Assembly: GCA_905182295.1 (NCBI GenBank)
Contig: CAJJAZ010000002.1
Location: forward strand, 1 to 42,895
Reading direction: 5' to 3'
DNA: 42,895 nucleotides
Source of the DNA: an uncultured Flavobacteriaceae bacterium
GTDB lineage: Bacteria; Bacteroidota; Bacteroidia; Flavobacteriales; Flavobacteriaceae
In this document: positions 17,635 through 27,330 of the stretch, piece by piece
How positions within the stretch are numbered: the first letter of the stretch is position 1
Layout: each line of letters begins with the position of its first letter
Translations under genes and position numbers: made by a program
The notes under the pieces: model-generated
The model's database searches: none
Told to the model about the DNA's origin: nothing
What the model saw: the letters and a program-made list of their open reading frames with translations, nothing else

Positions 17635-17747
17635 GCTTCATTTTAACAGACCAGCCTTTAGAATGTTAAATAAGTCCCAAACCCCATTAGCTTTTTAAAC
17701 TATTGAAGGTATCCATGGTCATAGAGGAAACATTAAAATTCAACAAC

Positions 17748-18224
17748 ATGAAAAAAACAATCTTATTATCGGTGGTTGCTTTAGCAGCTACAGTGAACCT
17801 ACAAGCACAAGAAGAAAATAGGCCTAAGCCAGAAAGGGGGCCTAGAATGACACAAGAAAGCGCAAGACACAGGCATGTGAGCGTTGAGAAAAGACCAGAA
17901 CTAGCCCCTGAGCAGTGGGCGGCTTTACAGACAAAGAAAATGACTTTGGCCTTGGATTTAGACAGCAAGCAACAAAAAGCGGTAGAGAAACTAATGCGCC
18001 ATGAAGCCAAAGAAAGACAATACAAAAAAGCCCAAAGTTTCACCCGCCAATTGGCCCGATTGGACCAACAAATTGAACACAAATCTGCCATGAAAGCCAT
18101 TCTAAATGACTCACAGTACGAGCAATGGAGCCATCATTTTACAGAAAAGCCCCATAGGGAAACACAGGAAAAAGGACACCCTAGAAAAAGAAAAAAACAA
18201 CGAGGAAATAGGAGCAGCCTATAA
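17748..18224 (+). CDS. Small basic periplasmic protein, Spy/LTXXQ-like
   Basis: The likely start is the ATG at 17748, because it opens directly into a signal peptide ([21 protein letters not shown]). The same frame stays open upstream but only from a TTG. The mature protein of about 137 residues is helical and very basic. It contains the segment [21 protein letters not shown] and then [13 protein letters not shown], the paired helix pattern seen in Spy/CpxP-like and related flavobacterial proteins. The tail [10 protein letters not shown] is highly cationic. A chaperone or metal-stress role is only by analogy. Its stop overlaps that of the convergent hemL by six bases, and no terminator is visible between them. 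Confidence 0.8.
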   Translation: MKKTILLSVVALAATVNLQAQEENRPKPERGPRMTQESARHRHVSVEKRPELAPEQWAALQTKKMTLALDLDSKQQKAVEKLMRHEAKERQYKKAQSFTRQLARLDQQIEHKSAMKAILNDSQYEQWSHHFTEKPHRETQEKGHPRKRKKQRGNRSSL

Positions 18225-19508
18225 CAATTCTGGCACTATACGTTCCAATGCAGCAATGGTGAAATCCAAATCTTTATAGCTCAAGGCGTCGTTTAAAAAA
18301 TAACTCTCATAAGCAGAAGGGGGTAAATAAACCCCTTGTGCCAACATACCGTGAAAGTATTTTTTAAAAGTTTCATTGTCTCCTGCAGCTGCAGAGGCAA
18401 AATCTGTCACAGCGTCCTGACAAAAATGAACAGAAATCATAGAACCCAGCCTATTGATCGTATGGGAGATACCGTGCTTGAGTAGCACGCCTTCTATCCC
18501 CTTATGTAAATAGGCTGTTTTTTCTGCCAAGCGTTTAAATACCGCTTTATCCTTTGAGAGTGCTTGTAACATAGCCAAACCTGCACTCATAGCGAGCGGA
18601 TTCCCAGACAGCGTTCCCGCCTGATACACCGGTCCGTCTGGCGCCAAATAATTCATTATTTCTGCCCTAGCTGCAAAAGCACCTACAGGCAAACCACCGC
18701 CAATTACTTTTCCAAAACAAACAATATCTGCGGGAACATCCAAAACCTCTTGGGCCCCACCTGCTGCCAGTCTAAATCCAGTCATGACCTCATCAAAAAC
18801 AAGCAATATGCCCTCATGGCTACAAAGTCTTTTTAGGCCTTGAATAAAAGTAGCTTCTGGAGGAATACAGCCCATATTACCAGCTACTGGCTCAATGATA
18901 ATTGCAGCAATGTCATTCTTGTGTTCTTGAACCAATTGTTGCACCCCTTCCAAATCGTTATAATCTGCCAAAAGGGTATCTTTTGCCGTTCCTTTTGTCA
19001 CGCCAGGACTACTGGGTGCACCAAAAGTTACCGCACCACTCCCTGCCTGAATTAAGAAAGCGTCTGAATGTCCGTGGTAACAACCCTTAAATTTAATGAT
19101 CTTGTCTTTTTTCGTGAAACCCCTGGCCAAACGAATGGCGCTCATACAGGCTTCAGTTCCTGAATTGACAAACCTAATTTTATCTATTCCAGGCACCATA
19201 CTAATCGCAAGTGAGGCCAATTCCGTTTCAATAGCGGTTGGCATTCCGAAAGAGGTGCCCAAAGCAGCTTTTTCTGTCACGGCTTTTAAAACAGGCTCGT
19301 AAGCGTGCCCTAAAATAAGTGGGCCCCATGAGGCAATAAAATCTACATACCTATTCCCGTCTACGTCGTATAGGTACGCCCCTTTAGCACGTTCAACAAA
19401 AATAGGGGTTCCACCAACTGCTTTAAAAGCCCTTACTGGAGAATTTACACCGCCTGGTATTACTTTCTGTGCCGCTTCAAAAAGGGCGCTACTTCTCTGA
19501 TAATTCAT
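18219..19508 (-). CDS. hemL: Glutamate-1-semialdehyde 2,1-aminomutase
   Basis: HemL converts glutamate-1-semialdehyde to 5-aminolevulinate, the entry to heme synthesis by the C5 route. The 429-residue sequence is typical from end to end: [17 protein letters not shown] (17-33), PLP-phosphate binding around NSGTEA (115-120), CYHGHSDAF (143-151), Asp239 in [10 protein letters not shown] and the Schiff-base lysine Lys267 in [15 protein letters not shown]. The start codon follows the stop codon of the glucosaminidase gene with no gap, so it is the third gene of a tight operon. This is odd company for a heme gene. The 3' end overlaps the convergent small periplasmic gene. Confidence 0.97.
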   Translation of the reverse strand: MNYQRSSALFEAAQKVIPGGVNSPVRAFKAVGGTPIFVERAKGAYLYDVDGNRYVDFIASWGPLILGHAYEPVLKAVTEKAALGTSFGMPTAIETELASLAISMVPGIDKIRFVNSGTEACMSAIRLARGFTKKDKIIKFKGCYHGHSDAFLIQAGSGAVTFGAPSSPGVTKGTAKDTLLADYNDLEGVQQLVQEHKNDIAAIIIEPVAGNMGCIPPEATFIQGLKRLCSHEGILLVFDEVMTGFRLAAGGAQEVLDVPADIVCFGKVIGGGLPVGAFAARAEIMNYLAPDGPVYQAGTLSGNPLAMSAGLAMLQALSKDKAVFKRLAEKTAYLHKGIEGVLLKHGISHTINRLGSMISVHFCQDAVTDFASAAAGDNETFKKYFHGMLAQGVYLPPSAYESYFLNDALSYKDLDFTIAALERIVPELL

Positions 19509-20329
19509 CTATTCTATACTTATTTTAAGTGAGGCACCCACCTGAATGTCATTGCTCCTAAGGCCGTTAATCTTCTTGAGTGTGTCTACAGAAAGACCGT
19601 ATTTTTTGGAAATTCCAAAAAGAGTATCTCCTTTTTGAACCTGGTGCGTACGGCCAGCCGTTTGCCTATTTATAGGGTTCTGATTGTTTTCTTTAATAAT
19701 TTTCTGCGCCTTTCTCGGATGGTCGTATTGGTCTAAATTGTATTTTTGAATCTGGGCAATGAGCTTGGCGGGGTATTTTGGATCTGTGGCATAGCCGGCT
19801 TTTTTCAATCCCCTAGCCCAGGCTTTATAATCTGTGGTTCGGTAGTTAAATAAAAACGCATATCTGGCGCCATTGGCTAAAAACAAACTGTGGTCCCTGT
19901 AAGACTCTCTGGGGTGTAGGTACTTTCTAAAACACTCCCCCTTTTCGTCGTCGTCATGGGTGGTGTAAGGGCCCCGCCATTTAGTATGACACTTTATCCC
20001 AAAGTGGTTGTTAGACTTTCGGACCAAATTACTGCTACCAGCACCGCTTTCTAAGAGTCCTTGGGCTAGCGTAATGCTGGCAGGAATACCATAAGTCTCC
20101 ATTTCCTCTAGGGCAATGGGAGCGAATGTACGTATGTACTCTTCTGCAGAATTAAAGTTATAGGTAGTGAATCCGGCTGTGTTTTCTTCCAGAAGTTTGT
20201 TTGCCTTGACCCCTTGTGTGATAGATTTTTCATAGGCTTTTTTTGCTTTGGCATAGCTGCGCTTCTTTTTTGCGATACAGCCACTGAGCAATAACGCAAA
20301 ACAAACCAACCATAAAAAAGATTTCAATC

Positions 20330-20333
<4 letters not shown>
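19509..20333 (-). CDS. Glucosaminidase (GH73-type) lipoprotein with C-terminal LysM
   Basis: This enzyme is predicted to cut the glycan strands of peptidoglycan. The ATG at 20333 was chosen because it overlaps the previous stop as ATGA and begins the lipoprotein signal MRLKSFLWLV...LLSGC (Cys19). The catalytic domain spans about 45-200 and has the GH73 pattern TLAQGLLESGAGSS, with the expected acidic residue in LLESG, followed by NNHFGIKCH and YRDHS. The LysM domain at about 229-274 (VQKGDTLFGISKKYG ... LKKINGL) should hold it on the wall. Total length is 274 residues. It lies between the PLP enzyme gene and hemL in one operon. Confidence 0.93.
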
Positions 20334-21487
<1,154 letters not shown>

Positions 21488-21590
21488 CACTGCTTACCCA
21501 AAGTAGTCAAGATGAATAATGGGAAAGAATGGCATGCTTTTTGATTTTATGGTGGTATATTAAATTTTTAATCTTTTTAAAACTGGATTT

Positions 21591-22151
21591 ATGATGAGAC
21601 AAAAACTATTATTCGCACTACCGCTATTCACCTTAATGATGTTTCTCCATAGTTGCTCCAGCATAAAGGTTATTACAGATTACGATCCCAATGTTTCATT
21701 TGATCGCTACAAAACCTATGCCTTTTACAAAGCGGGAATAGATCAGGTAAAAATTTCTGATTTAGACAAGAGAAGGATTTTAAAATCTTTGGAAAACACC
21801 CTCCAAGAGAAAGGCTTTTCCGCTAGTGAACAACCAGACATACTCCTTAACTTTTTCACCAAAGAAGAGGCCCAAGTAGACATTTACAACAATGCCGGAT
21901 TAGGATGGGGCTGGGGCTGGAATCCATGGTTTTGGCCAGGAATGGGCATGCAAAACACCCAAGTGACCACCAGAGCAAAAGGGCGTTTGTTTATAGACGT
22001 AATAGATGCTAAAACCAAAAGACTGCTGTGGCAAGGAAGTGGCATAGGCTTTTTAGAACCTCAAGACGACCCTTTAAAAAAGCAAGCCAACATTCAAAAA
22101 TTCGTCAATGAAATCATGGCCGCTTATCCGCCATCGCTTGAAAAAAAATAA
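21591..22151 (+). CDS. DUF4136 domain lipoprotein
   Basis: This 186-residue protein has a lipoprotein signal ending LHSC (Cys22). The mature part begins with the typical DUF4136 pattern of VITDYDPNVSFDRYKTYAFY and a following helix (LDKRRILKSLENTLQEKGF). A Trp/Gly-rich stretch GWGWGWNPWFWPGMGM sits near residues 104-119, then a beta region with GRLFIDVIDAKTKRLLWQG. Function is unknown; it is expected at the outer membrane or in the periplasm. Start choice is between two adjacent ATGs. It converges with the GSCFA gene 63 bases downstream, and only a weak AT-rich hairpin lies between. Confidence 0.92.
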   Translation: MMRQKLLFALPLFTLMMFLHSCSSIKVITDYDPNVSFDRYKTYAFYKAGIDQVKISDLDKRRILKSLENTLQEKGFSASEQPDILLNFFTKEEAQVDIYNNAGLGWGWGWNPWFWPGMGMQNTQVTTRAKGRLFIDVIDAKTKRLLWQGSGIGFLEPQDDPLKKQANIQKFVNEIMAAYPPSLEKK

Positions 22152-22214
22152 GTCATACACCAACATTATTTTCAAAGATTAAGTGCTTTTTTAACTTGTA
22201 AAAACTCACTTAAA

Positions 22215-23165
22215 TTATGGAAACATATGGGGGTATTGCTGTTTAATTTTTGCCATACGCACTCCCAATGTGTGCAGCAATTTTTTATGTGCCTCAGCGG
22301 TTGGATTCGAGGGTCTGTGGTCCAAACCATTTTGAATAGACACCACCTCTTTTAAAACTTCCTTTGTAGGAGGAGTAAAAGTACTTGTTACCAAAGATTC
22401 CCATATATACGCTATGGCCAATTCATTGGGATGAATTAAGTCCATTTTATAGAAACGATAGTCCCGCAATTCATCCATTACAATTTCATAGGATGGAAAA
22501 TAAGAGACTGTTTTTGAATCCTTGGCTTTTTCCTTATGAGAATGAATACCCGCCAACAAATGGGCTTTACCGATAGAATTTTCTGTAAAACCATCTTTTA
22601 AATGCCTTACTGGAGAAACGGTATAGACCACTTTTAGATCAGGATTAATTTGCGCTAAGGTATTTTGGATTTGTGCTAAAGCATTTTCAATCGCAGAAAC
22701 TGAAGCCAATTCTTTGCGAAACAAGTCACTGCGCTGCTTGTGGCAATTAGTGACCGTGGTATGATTCAACATATAGCCCCAAGCGGTTCCCAAAGTAACA
22801 AAGACATGGGAGGCTTTCTTTAAGAAATCATGGCCTAGATCAATCACTTCATTGGCATTTCTAAGGGCATCTGATAGTACCGTACGACTCATAGAGGAGT
22901 GAAGCTCATAAGAATGCCATTGCGCTTCATAGAAAAAAAACGCGTCTTCCGTAAAATAGTGTTTAAACACCATTCTTTGCACCAAGGAGGCGAGCGGAAT
23001 TGGATGGAATACAATACCAAAGGGATTGCTTAAAGTCTTGAATTGGTGCTTTGCAAACAAAGCACCCATATGGTCACTGAAACAAGATCCCAGGAGCAGT
23101 ATTTGGTCGCGGTAATCTATTTGAAAGTTCAAATCAGATAAAGGCACCTTAGTTTGTAGCTCCAT
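22215..23165 (-). CDS. GSCFA domain protein
   Basis: This 316-residue cytosolic protein of the GSCFA family is related to the SGNH/GDSL hydrolase superfamily. The naming motif GSCFSDHMG is at 26-34 and carries the nucleophile-type serine position. Further conserved blocks are FVTLGTAWGY (126-135), YTVSPVRHLKDG and a C-terminal DLIHPNELA, which supplies the Asp-x-x-His pair expected of SGNH enzymes. The substrate is unknown. It begins 12 bases after the alaS stop on the same strand, so it is very likely the second gene of an alaS operon. Confidence 0.92.
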   Translation of the reverse strand: MELQTKVPLSDLNFQIDYRDQILLLGSCFSDHMGALFAKHQFKTLSNPFGIVFHPIPLASLVQRMVFKHYFTEDAFFFYEAQWHSYELHSSMSRTVLSDALRNANEVIDLGHDFLKKASHVFVTLGTAWGYMLNHTTVTNCHKQRSDLFRKELASVSAIENALAQIQNTLAQINPDLKVVYTVSPVRHLKDGFTENSIGKAHLLAGIHSHKEKAKDSKTVSYFPSYEIVMDELRDYRFYKMDLIHPNELAIAYIWESLVTSTFTPPTKEVLKEVVSIQNGLDHRPSNPTAEAHKKLLHTLGVRMAKIKQQYPHMFP

Positions 23166-23177
23166 TTAGGTGGGGGT

Positions 23178-25817
23178 CTATGTGGTTATAAAGTCCTTGG
23201 CATGGGCAATAGCTTCTGCTATTCCAGCGGGGTTTTTACCTCCTGCTGTAGCAAAAAAGGGCTGCCCTCCACCACCACCCTGGATATATTGACCAAGTGT
23301 TTTCACAACTTGTCCTGCATTTAAAGACTTTTCGGTCAGGAGTTCTTTAGAGATATAACAAGCCAACAATGCTTTCCCCTCATATTGAGCGCCTAAGAGT
23401 AAAAAAGTATTTGGACTCTGGGCAGCCAACTCAAAACATAAATCCTTCATTGCTGAAGCGTCTAAAGAGACTTCTGCTGCTAAGAAACGCACCCCATTAA
23501 TTTCTTTAAAGGATGCTGCCAAAGATTTTCCTACATCGCCAGCTTTTTCTTTTTGAAGCACTGTTAGGGCAGTTTTTAACTGCAGGAATTCCTCCTGAAG
23601 CTTTGTAATAGCCGTTACTGGATCAGAATTAATTTGCAATTGACTTAAGACCTGTTGTAAGGTCTGATCTGTTTTTAAATAATAATCTTTAACCGCATCT
23701 GAAGTAATGGCTTCGATCCTTCTAATTCCGGAAGCCACAGCAGATTCAGTCGTAATTTTAAACTGCCAAATATCGCCTGTATTCTTCACATGAGTCCCAC
23801 CACACAATTCAATAGAATGACCAAAGCGGATACTTCTCACAGTGTCTCCGTACTTTTCTCCAAATAAGGCCATAGCGCCGTCTACCTGGGCCTGGGCCAA
23901 AGGTCTGTTTCTATGCTCTTCTAAAGGGATGTGTCCGTCTATCCTGGCGTTTACATAGTCTTCTACCTCTTTAAGTTGTTCTGTAGTTATTTTTGAGAAA
24001 TGAGAGAAATCAAAACGCAGGTACTTGGAGTGAACTGCAGATCCTTTTTGCTCCACATGAGTGCCAAGTATCGCTCTTAACGCCTGATGCAATAAGTGCG
24101 TAGCCGTATGGTTTTTTGACGTTCTGTCTCGCTGTTTCTTGTCTACAGATGCTTTAAAAGAAGCCTTTGGATCTTTAGGAAGTGTGCTAGAAAAATGAAT
24201 AATTTCATTGTTCTCCTTTTTGGTATCTACAATATAAGTTACATCTCCGTTTGGCGCCTCTAAATAGCCTTTATCTCCAACTTGCCCTCCACCTTCTGGA
24301 TAAAAAGGGGTTAGATTAAATACCAATTGGTACATTTCTCCTTCTTTTTTTGAAGTAACTTTTCTGTACTTAGCAATTTTAACTTGCGTCTCTAAAAGGT
24401 CATAACCAATAAACTCTTGGGTTTCGTCTTCCATCAAGACTTCCCAATCTTCTTTTGAAACTTCAGAAGCCGCTCGTGAGCGCTGTTTTTGGGCTTGCAT
24501 TGATTTTTCGAATCCTGATTGATCTAGCGCATAGCCTCTTTCTGAAAGTATTAGAGCGGTTAAATCAATGGGGAAACCATAAGTGTCATATAACTCAAAT
24601 GCTTTCTCACCTGCTAGAACCTTATCTTTTGCGGTGAGAATGAGCGTGTCTAATAATTGCAAACCTTGTTCTAAAGTTCTTAAAAAAGATTGTTCTTCTT
24701 CCTTAATTACATTTTGAATTAACTGCTTTTGGGCGTTTAATTCTGGAAATGCATCTCCCATAGTTTTAGAAAGCACCTGAACCAATTTAAACATAAAGGG
24801 CTCTTTAGTGTTTAAAAAAGTAAATCCATAACGAATGGCTCTTCTAAGTATTCTTCTAATTACATAGCCTGCGCCTGTATTACTTGGCAATTGACCATCT
24901 GCTATAGAAAAGGCCACGGCTCTTATATGATCTGCAATGACCCTAATAGCAATATCTGTTGGGGTATCTTTACCATAAGAACTGCCGCTAATCACTTCAA
25001 TTTCTTTAATAATCGGTGTAAATACATCTGTATCGTAATTGGACTGAACCCCTTGTAAAACCATACAGAGTCTTTCAAATCCCATTCCTGTGTCTACATG
25101 CTTTGCAGGAAGTGGCTCTAGAACACCATTGGCTTTTCTATTGAACTGCATAAAAACCAAATTCCAGATCTCCACTACTTGAGGGTGGTCCATATTGACC
25201 AAACTGGCCCCTGAAACGGAGGCTTTCTCCTCAGGAGCACGAATATCTACATGAATTTCTGAACAAGGACCACAGGGACCTTGGTCGCCCATTTCCCAAA
25301 AATTATCTTTCTTATTACCGAATAAAATTTGTGATTCAGGTACAATCGCTTTCCATAAAGACAACGCCTCTGCATCCATCTCTAATTGATCTGCGTCTTT
25401 ACTACCCTCAAAAACTGTCACATACAAACTACGTGGATCTATCTTAAAAACGTCTGCCAATAAAGACCAGGCCCATTGAATGGCTTCTTTTTTAAAATAA
25501 CCATCTACATTGTCCTTTGCCACACCAAAACTCCAATTACCAAGCATCTCAAACATGGTATGGTGGTAAGTATCCTTTCCCACTTCTTCCAAGTCATTGT
25601 GTTTTCCACTTACCCGCAAACATTTTTGAGTATCTGCCACCCTCTGATTTTTTGGAACGGTATTACCCAAAAAATAAGGTTTAAAAGGGTTCATCCCTGC
25701 ATTGGTGAACATCAGGGTTGGGTCATCCTTAATAACCATAGGAGAAGAAGGTACTATTTGATGGTTTTTATCTTTAAAAAAAGCTAAAAACTGGGCTCTA
25801 ATATCTTGAGATTTCAT
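23178..25817 (-). CDS. alaS: Alanyl-tRNA synthetase
   Basis: AlaS charges tRNA-Ala and clears mischarged Ser or Gly. The start [14 protein letters not shown] at 25817 is the usual one for the family; another ATG two codons upstream is in frame. At 879 residues it has the class II aminoacylation core ([20 protein letters not shown] near the N-terminus), the editing domain with zinc motifs NHTATHLLH and [12 protein letters not shown], and a C-terminal oligomerisation domain ending in [17 protein letters not shown]. Length is normal. No exact TAnnTTTG box was found directly upstream; the gene diverges from the M23 peptidase across 164 bases. Confidence 0.98.
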   Translation of the reverse strand: MKSQDIRAQFLAFFKDKNHQIVPSSPMVIKDDPTLMFTNAGMNPFKPYFLGNTVPKNQRVADTQKCLRVSGKHNDLEEVGKDTYHHTMFEMLGNWSFGVAKDNVDGYFKKEAIQWAWSLLADVFKIDPRSLYVTVFEGSKDADQLEMDAEALSLWKAIVPESQILFGNKKDNFWEMGDQGPCGPCSEIHVDIRAPEEKASVSGASLVNMDHPQVVEIWNLVFMQFNRKANGVLEPLPAKHVDTGMGFERLCMVLQGVQSNYDTDVFTPIIKEIEVISGSSYGKDTPTDIAIRVIADHIRAVAFSIADGQLPSNTGAGYVIRRILRRAIRYGFTFLNTKEPFMFKLVQVLSKTMGDAFPELNAQKQLIQNVIKEEEQSFLRTLEQGLQLLDTLILTAKDKVLAGEKAFELYDTYGFPIDLTALILSERGYALDQSGFEKSMQAQKQRSRAASEVSKEDWEVLMEDETQEFIGYDLLETQVKIAKYRKVTSKKEGEMYQLVFNLTPFYPEGGGQVGDKGYLEAPNGDVTYIVDTKKENNEIIHFSSTLPKDPKASFKASVDKKQRDRTSKNHTATHLLHQALRAILGTHVEQKGSAVHSKYLRFDFSHFSKITTEQLKEVEDYVNARIDGHIPLEEHRNRPLAQAQVDGAMALFGEKYGDTVRSIRFGHSIELCGGTHVKNTGDIWQFKITTESAVASGIRRIEAITSDAVKDYYLKTDQTLQQVLSQLQINSDPVTAITKLQEEFLQLKTALTVLQKEKAGDVGKSLAASFKEINGVRFLAAEVSLDASAMKDLCFELAAQSPNTFLLLGAQYEGKALLACYISKELLTEKSLNAGQVVKTLGQYIQGGGGGQPFFATAGGKNPAGIAEAIAHAKDFITT

Positions 25818-25927
25818 GGGCATTTAAATATTTAATTGGTGCCAAGCGCACTAAAAAAACAAATCGTTAAACATGCAAAGATTTCTTAAGCTTTACGCAA
25901 AACTAGGAGCGAAAGAAAAACAATGTT

Positions 25928-25935
25928 TATATTTG
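25928..25935 (+). promoter_or_regulatory. -7 box for the M23 peptidase-merR operon
   Basis: TATATTTG is an exact TAnnTTTG match, 46 bases before the ATG at 25982. The -33 region is not clear. Confidence 0.55.
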
Positions 25936-25981
25936 TTTTAATGCTGTTAACACCAGCACAAAAATAGCATAAATTCCAGAG

Positions 25982-26959
25982 ATGTCTAAAGTAAAATACT
26001 ATTACGACGCAGATACACTTTCTTACCGTGAAATAGCGGTTAAGAAAACGACTCGTTTTAAAAAGGCGGTATTATTCCTTTTGGCCTCTTTTTTATTTGG
26101 AATGATTGGCTTATTATTTCTGCTCAACACTTCAATAGTAAATACTCCCAAGGAATTGAGTCTCTCTAGAGAGCTTAAAAATTTGAGTTTTCAATTTGAG
26201 CAACTCAATAAAAAAATGAATGAAGTCACAGCTGTTTTGGCAGATGTTGAAAATAGAGACAATACTATTTACAGGGTTTATTTTGAAGCAAATCCAATTC
26301 CAGAATCTCAAAGAAAAGCAGGATTCGGAGGGCTAAACAGGTATGCATCTCTGGAGGGATACGCACACTCAAATCTTATTGTAAATACTGCGAAAAAACT
26401 AGATATTCTTCAAAAGCAATTGGTGGTTCAGTCTAAATCTCTGGATGAAATAAGCACCCTTGCTTCTGAAAAAGAAGCACTACTTGCCGCTATCCCCTCC
26501 ATACAACCCCTCTCAAATCAAGACCTTACTAGAATGGCTTCCGGCTTTGGATGGCGTTCTGACCCTTTCAATAAAGTGAGAAAAAAACATTGGGGAATGG
26601 ACTTCACAGCCCCTAGAGGCACCCCAATTTACGCTACTGGCAATGGACGAATTCTCAGAGCAGATCAAAGAGCTACTGGATTCGGAAAACACATTCGCAT
26701 AGACCATGGTTTTGGCTATGTAACCATCTATGCGCACTTGAGTCAGTACAATGTGAGAAGGGGGCAAAAAATTAAAAGAGGAGACATTATAGGTTACGTG
26801 GGAAGCACTGGGCGTTCTCAGGCTCCTCACCTTCATTATGAGGTGTGGAAAGACAAGAAAAAAATAAACCCTATAAATTTCTATACAGGTACCTTAAGTC
26901 CTGCAGAATTTGAAAACTTACTGCGTTTTGCCAACCAAGAAAATCAATCTTTAGATTAA
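25982..26959 (+). CDS. M23 family peptidoglycan endopeptidase, membrane-anchored
   Basis: This 325-residue LytM-type protein has a short cytoplasmic N-terminus, one membrane helix (about 29-50) and a coiled-coil stretch (about 57-90 and 135-170), followed by the M23 domain (about 185-305). The zinc ligands and catalytic residues are present: His203 and Asp207 in HWGMD, His252 in YAHL, and His283 and His285 in APHLHYEVW. So it looks like an active enzyme rather than a degenerate EnvC-type activator. The final A of its TAA stop is the first base of the MerR start codon (TAATG). Wall remodelling in the periplasm is the likely job. Confidence 0.95.
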   Translation: MSKVKYYYDADTLSYREIAVKKTTRFKKAVLFLLASFLFGMIGLLFLLNTSIVNTPKELSLSRELKNLSFQFEQLNKKMNEVTAVLADVENRDNTIYRVYFEANPIPESQRKAGFGGLNRYASLEGYAHSNLIVNTAKKLDILQKQLVVQSKSLDEISTLASEKEALLAAIPSIQPLSNQDLTRMASGFGWRSDPFNKVRKKHWGMDFTAPRGTPIYATGNGRILRADQRATGFGKHIRIDHGFGYVTIYAHLSQYNVRRGQKIKRGDIIGYVGSTGRSQAPHLHYEVWKDKKKINPINFYTGTLSPAEFENLLRFANQENQSLD

Positions 26960-27285
26960 TGCAAACCCTTCCAGACAAAAGATATTACAGCATAGGTGAA
27001 GTGGCAAAAGCCTTTGAGGTAAACACCTCTCTTATTCGCTTTTGGGAGACTACTTTTGATATTCTCAAGCCTAAGAAAAATGCTAAGGGCAACAGAAAAT
27101 TCACCCCTCAAGACATTAAAAATCTTCAGCTTATTTATCATTTGGTTAAAGAAAAAGGCTATACCCTGGAAGGTGCTAAAGCCCATTTGAAAGTCTCAAA
27201 AAACAAAACACTAGATAACTTAGACCTCGTAAAGCGATTGTCTATAGTGAAAGAAGAGCTATTAAAAATAAAGTCACAGCTATAA
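26959..27285 (+). CDS. Short MerR family transcriptional regulator
   Basis: This 108-residue protein carries the MerR winged HTH at its N-terminus (YYSIGEVAKAFEVNTSLIRFWE ...). The usual wing residues follow in KNAKGNRKFTPQDI, and a helical stretch with VKEKGYTLEGAKAHL comes after. A short C-terminal coiled coil (about 85-108) would serve dimerisation. There is no effector-binding domain and no cysteines for metal sensing, so it is a minimal regulator. Start overlap with the M23 peptidase gene indicates translational coupling. The regulated genes are unknown; control of wall turnover is a guess from context. Confidence 0.93.
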   Translation: MQTLPDKRYYSIGEVAKAFEVNTSLIRFWETTFDILKPKKNAKGNRKFTPQDIKNLQLIYHLVKEKGYTLEGAKAHLKVSKNKTLDNLDLVKRLSIVKEELLKIKSQL

Positions 27286-27306
27286 GCTTAGCTATTAAAG
27301 CGCTGC

Positions 27307-27330
27307 CCTATAATGGTAGCATAGGTTTTT
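27307..27330 (+). terminator. Weak terminator candidate after merR
   Basis: A 5-bp stem CCTAT / ATAGG with a 9-base loop is followed by TTTTT. It lies between the convergent merR and outer-membrane protein genes. The stem is short, so confidence is low. Confidence 0.35.

Noticed and set aside
22181-22211. AT-rich hairpin between the DUF4136 and GSCFA genes as a bidirectional terminator
   Set aside because: The stem is weak with internal mismatches and no T-run in either direction.
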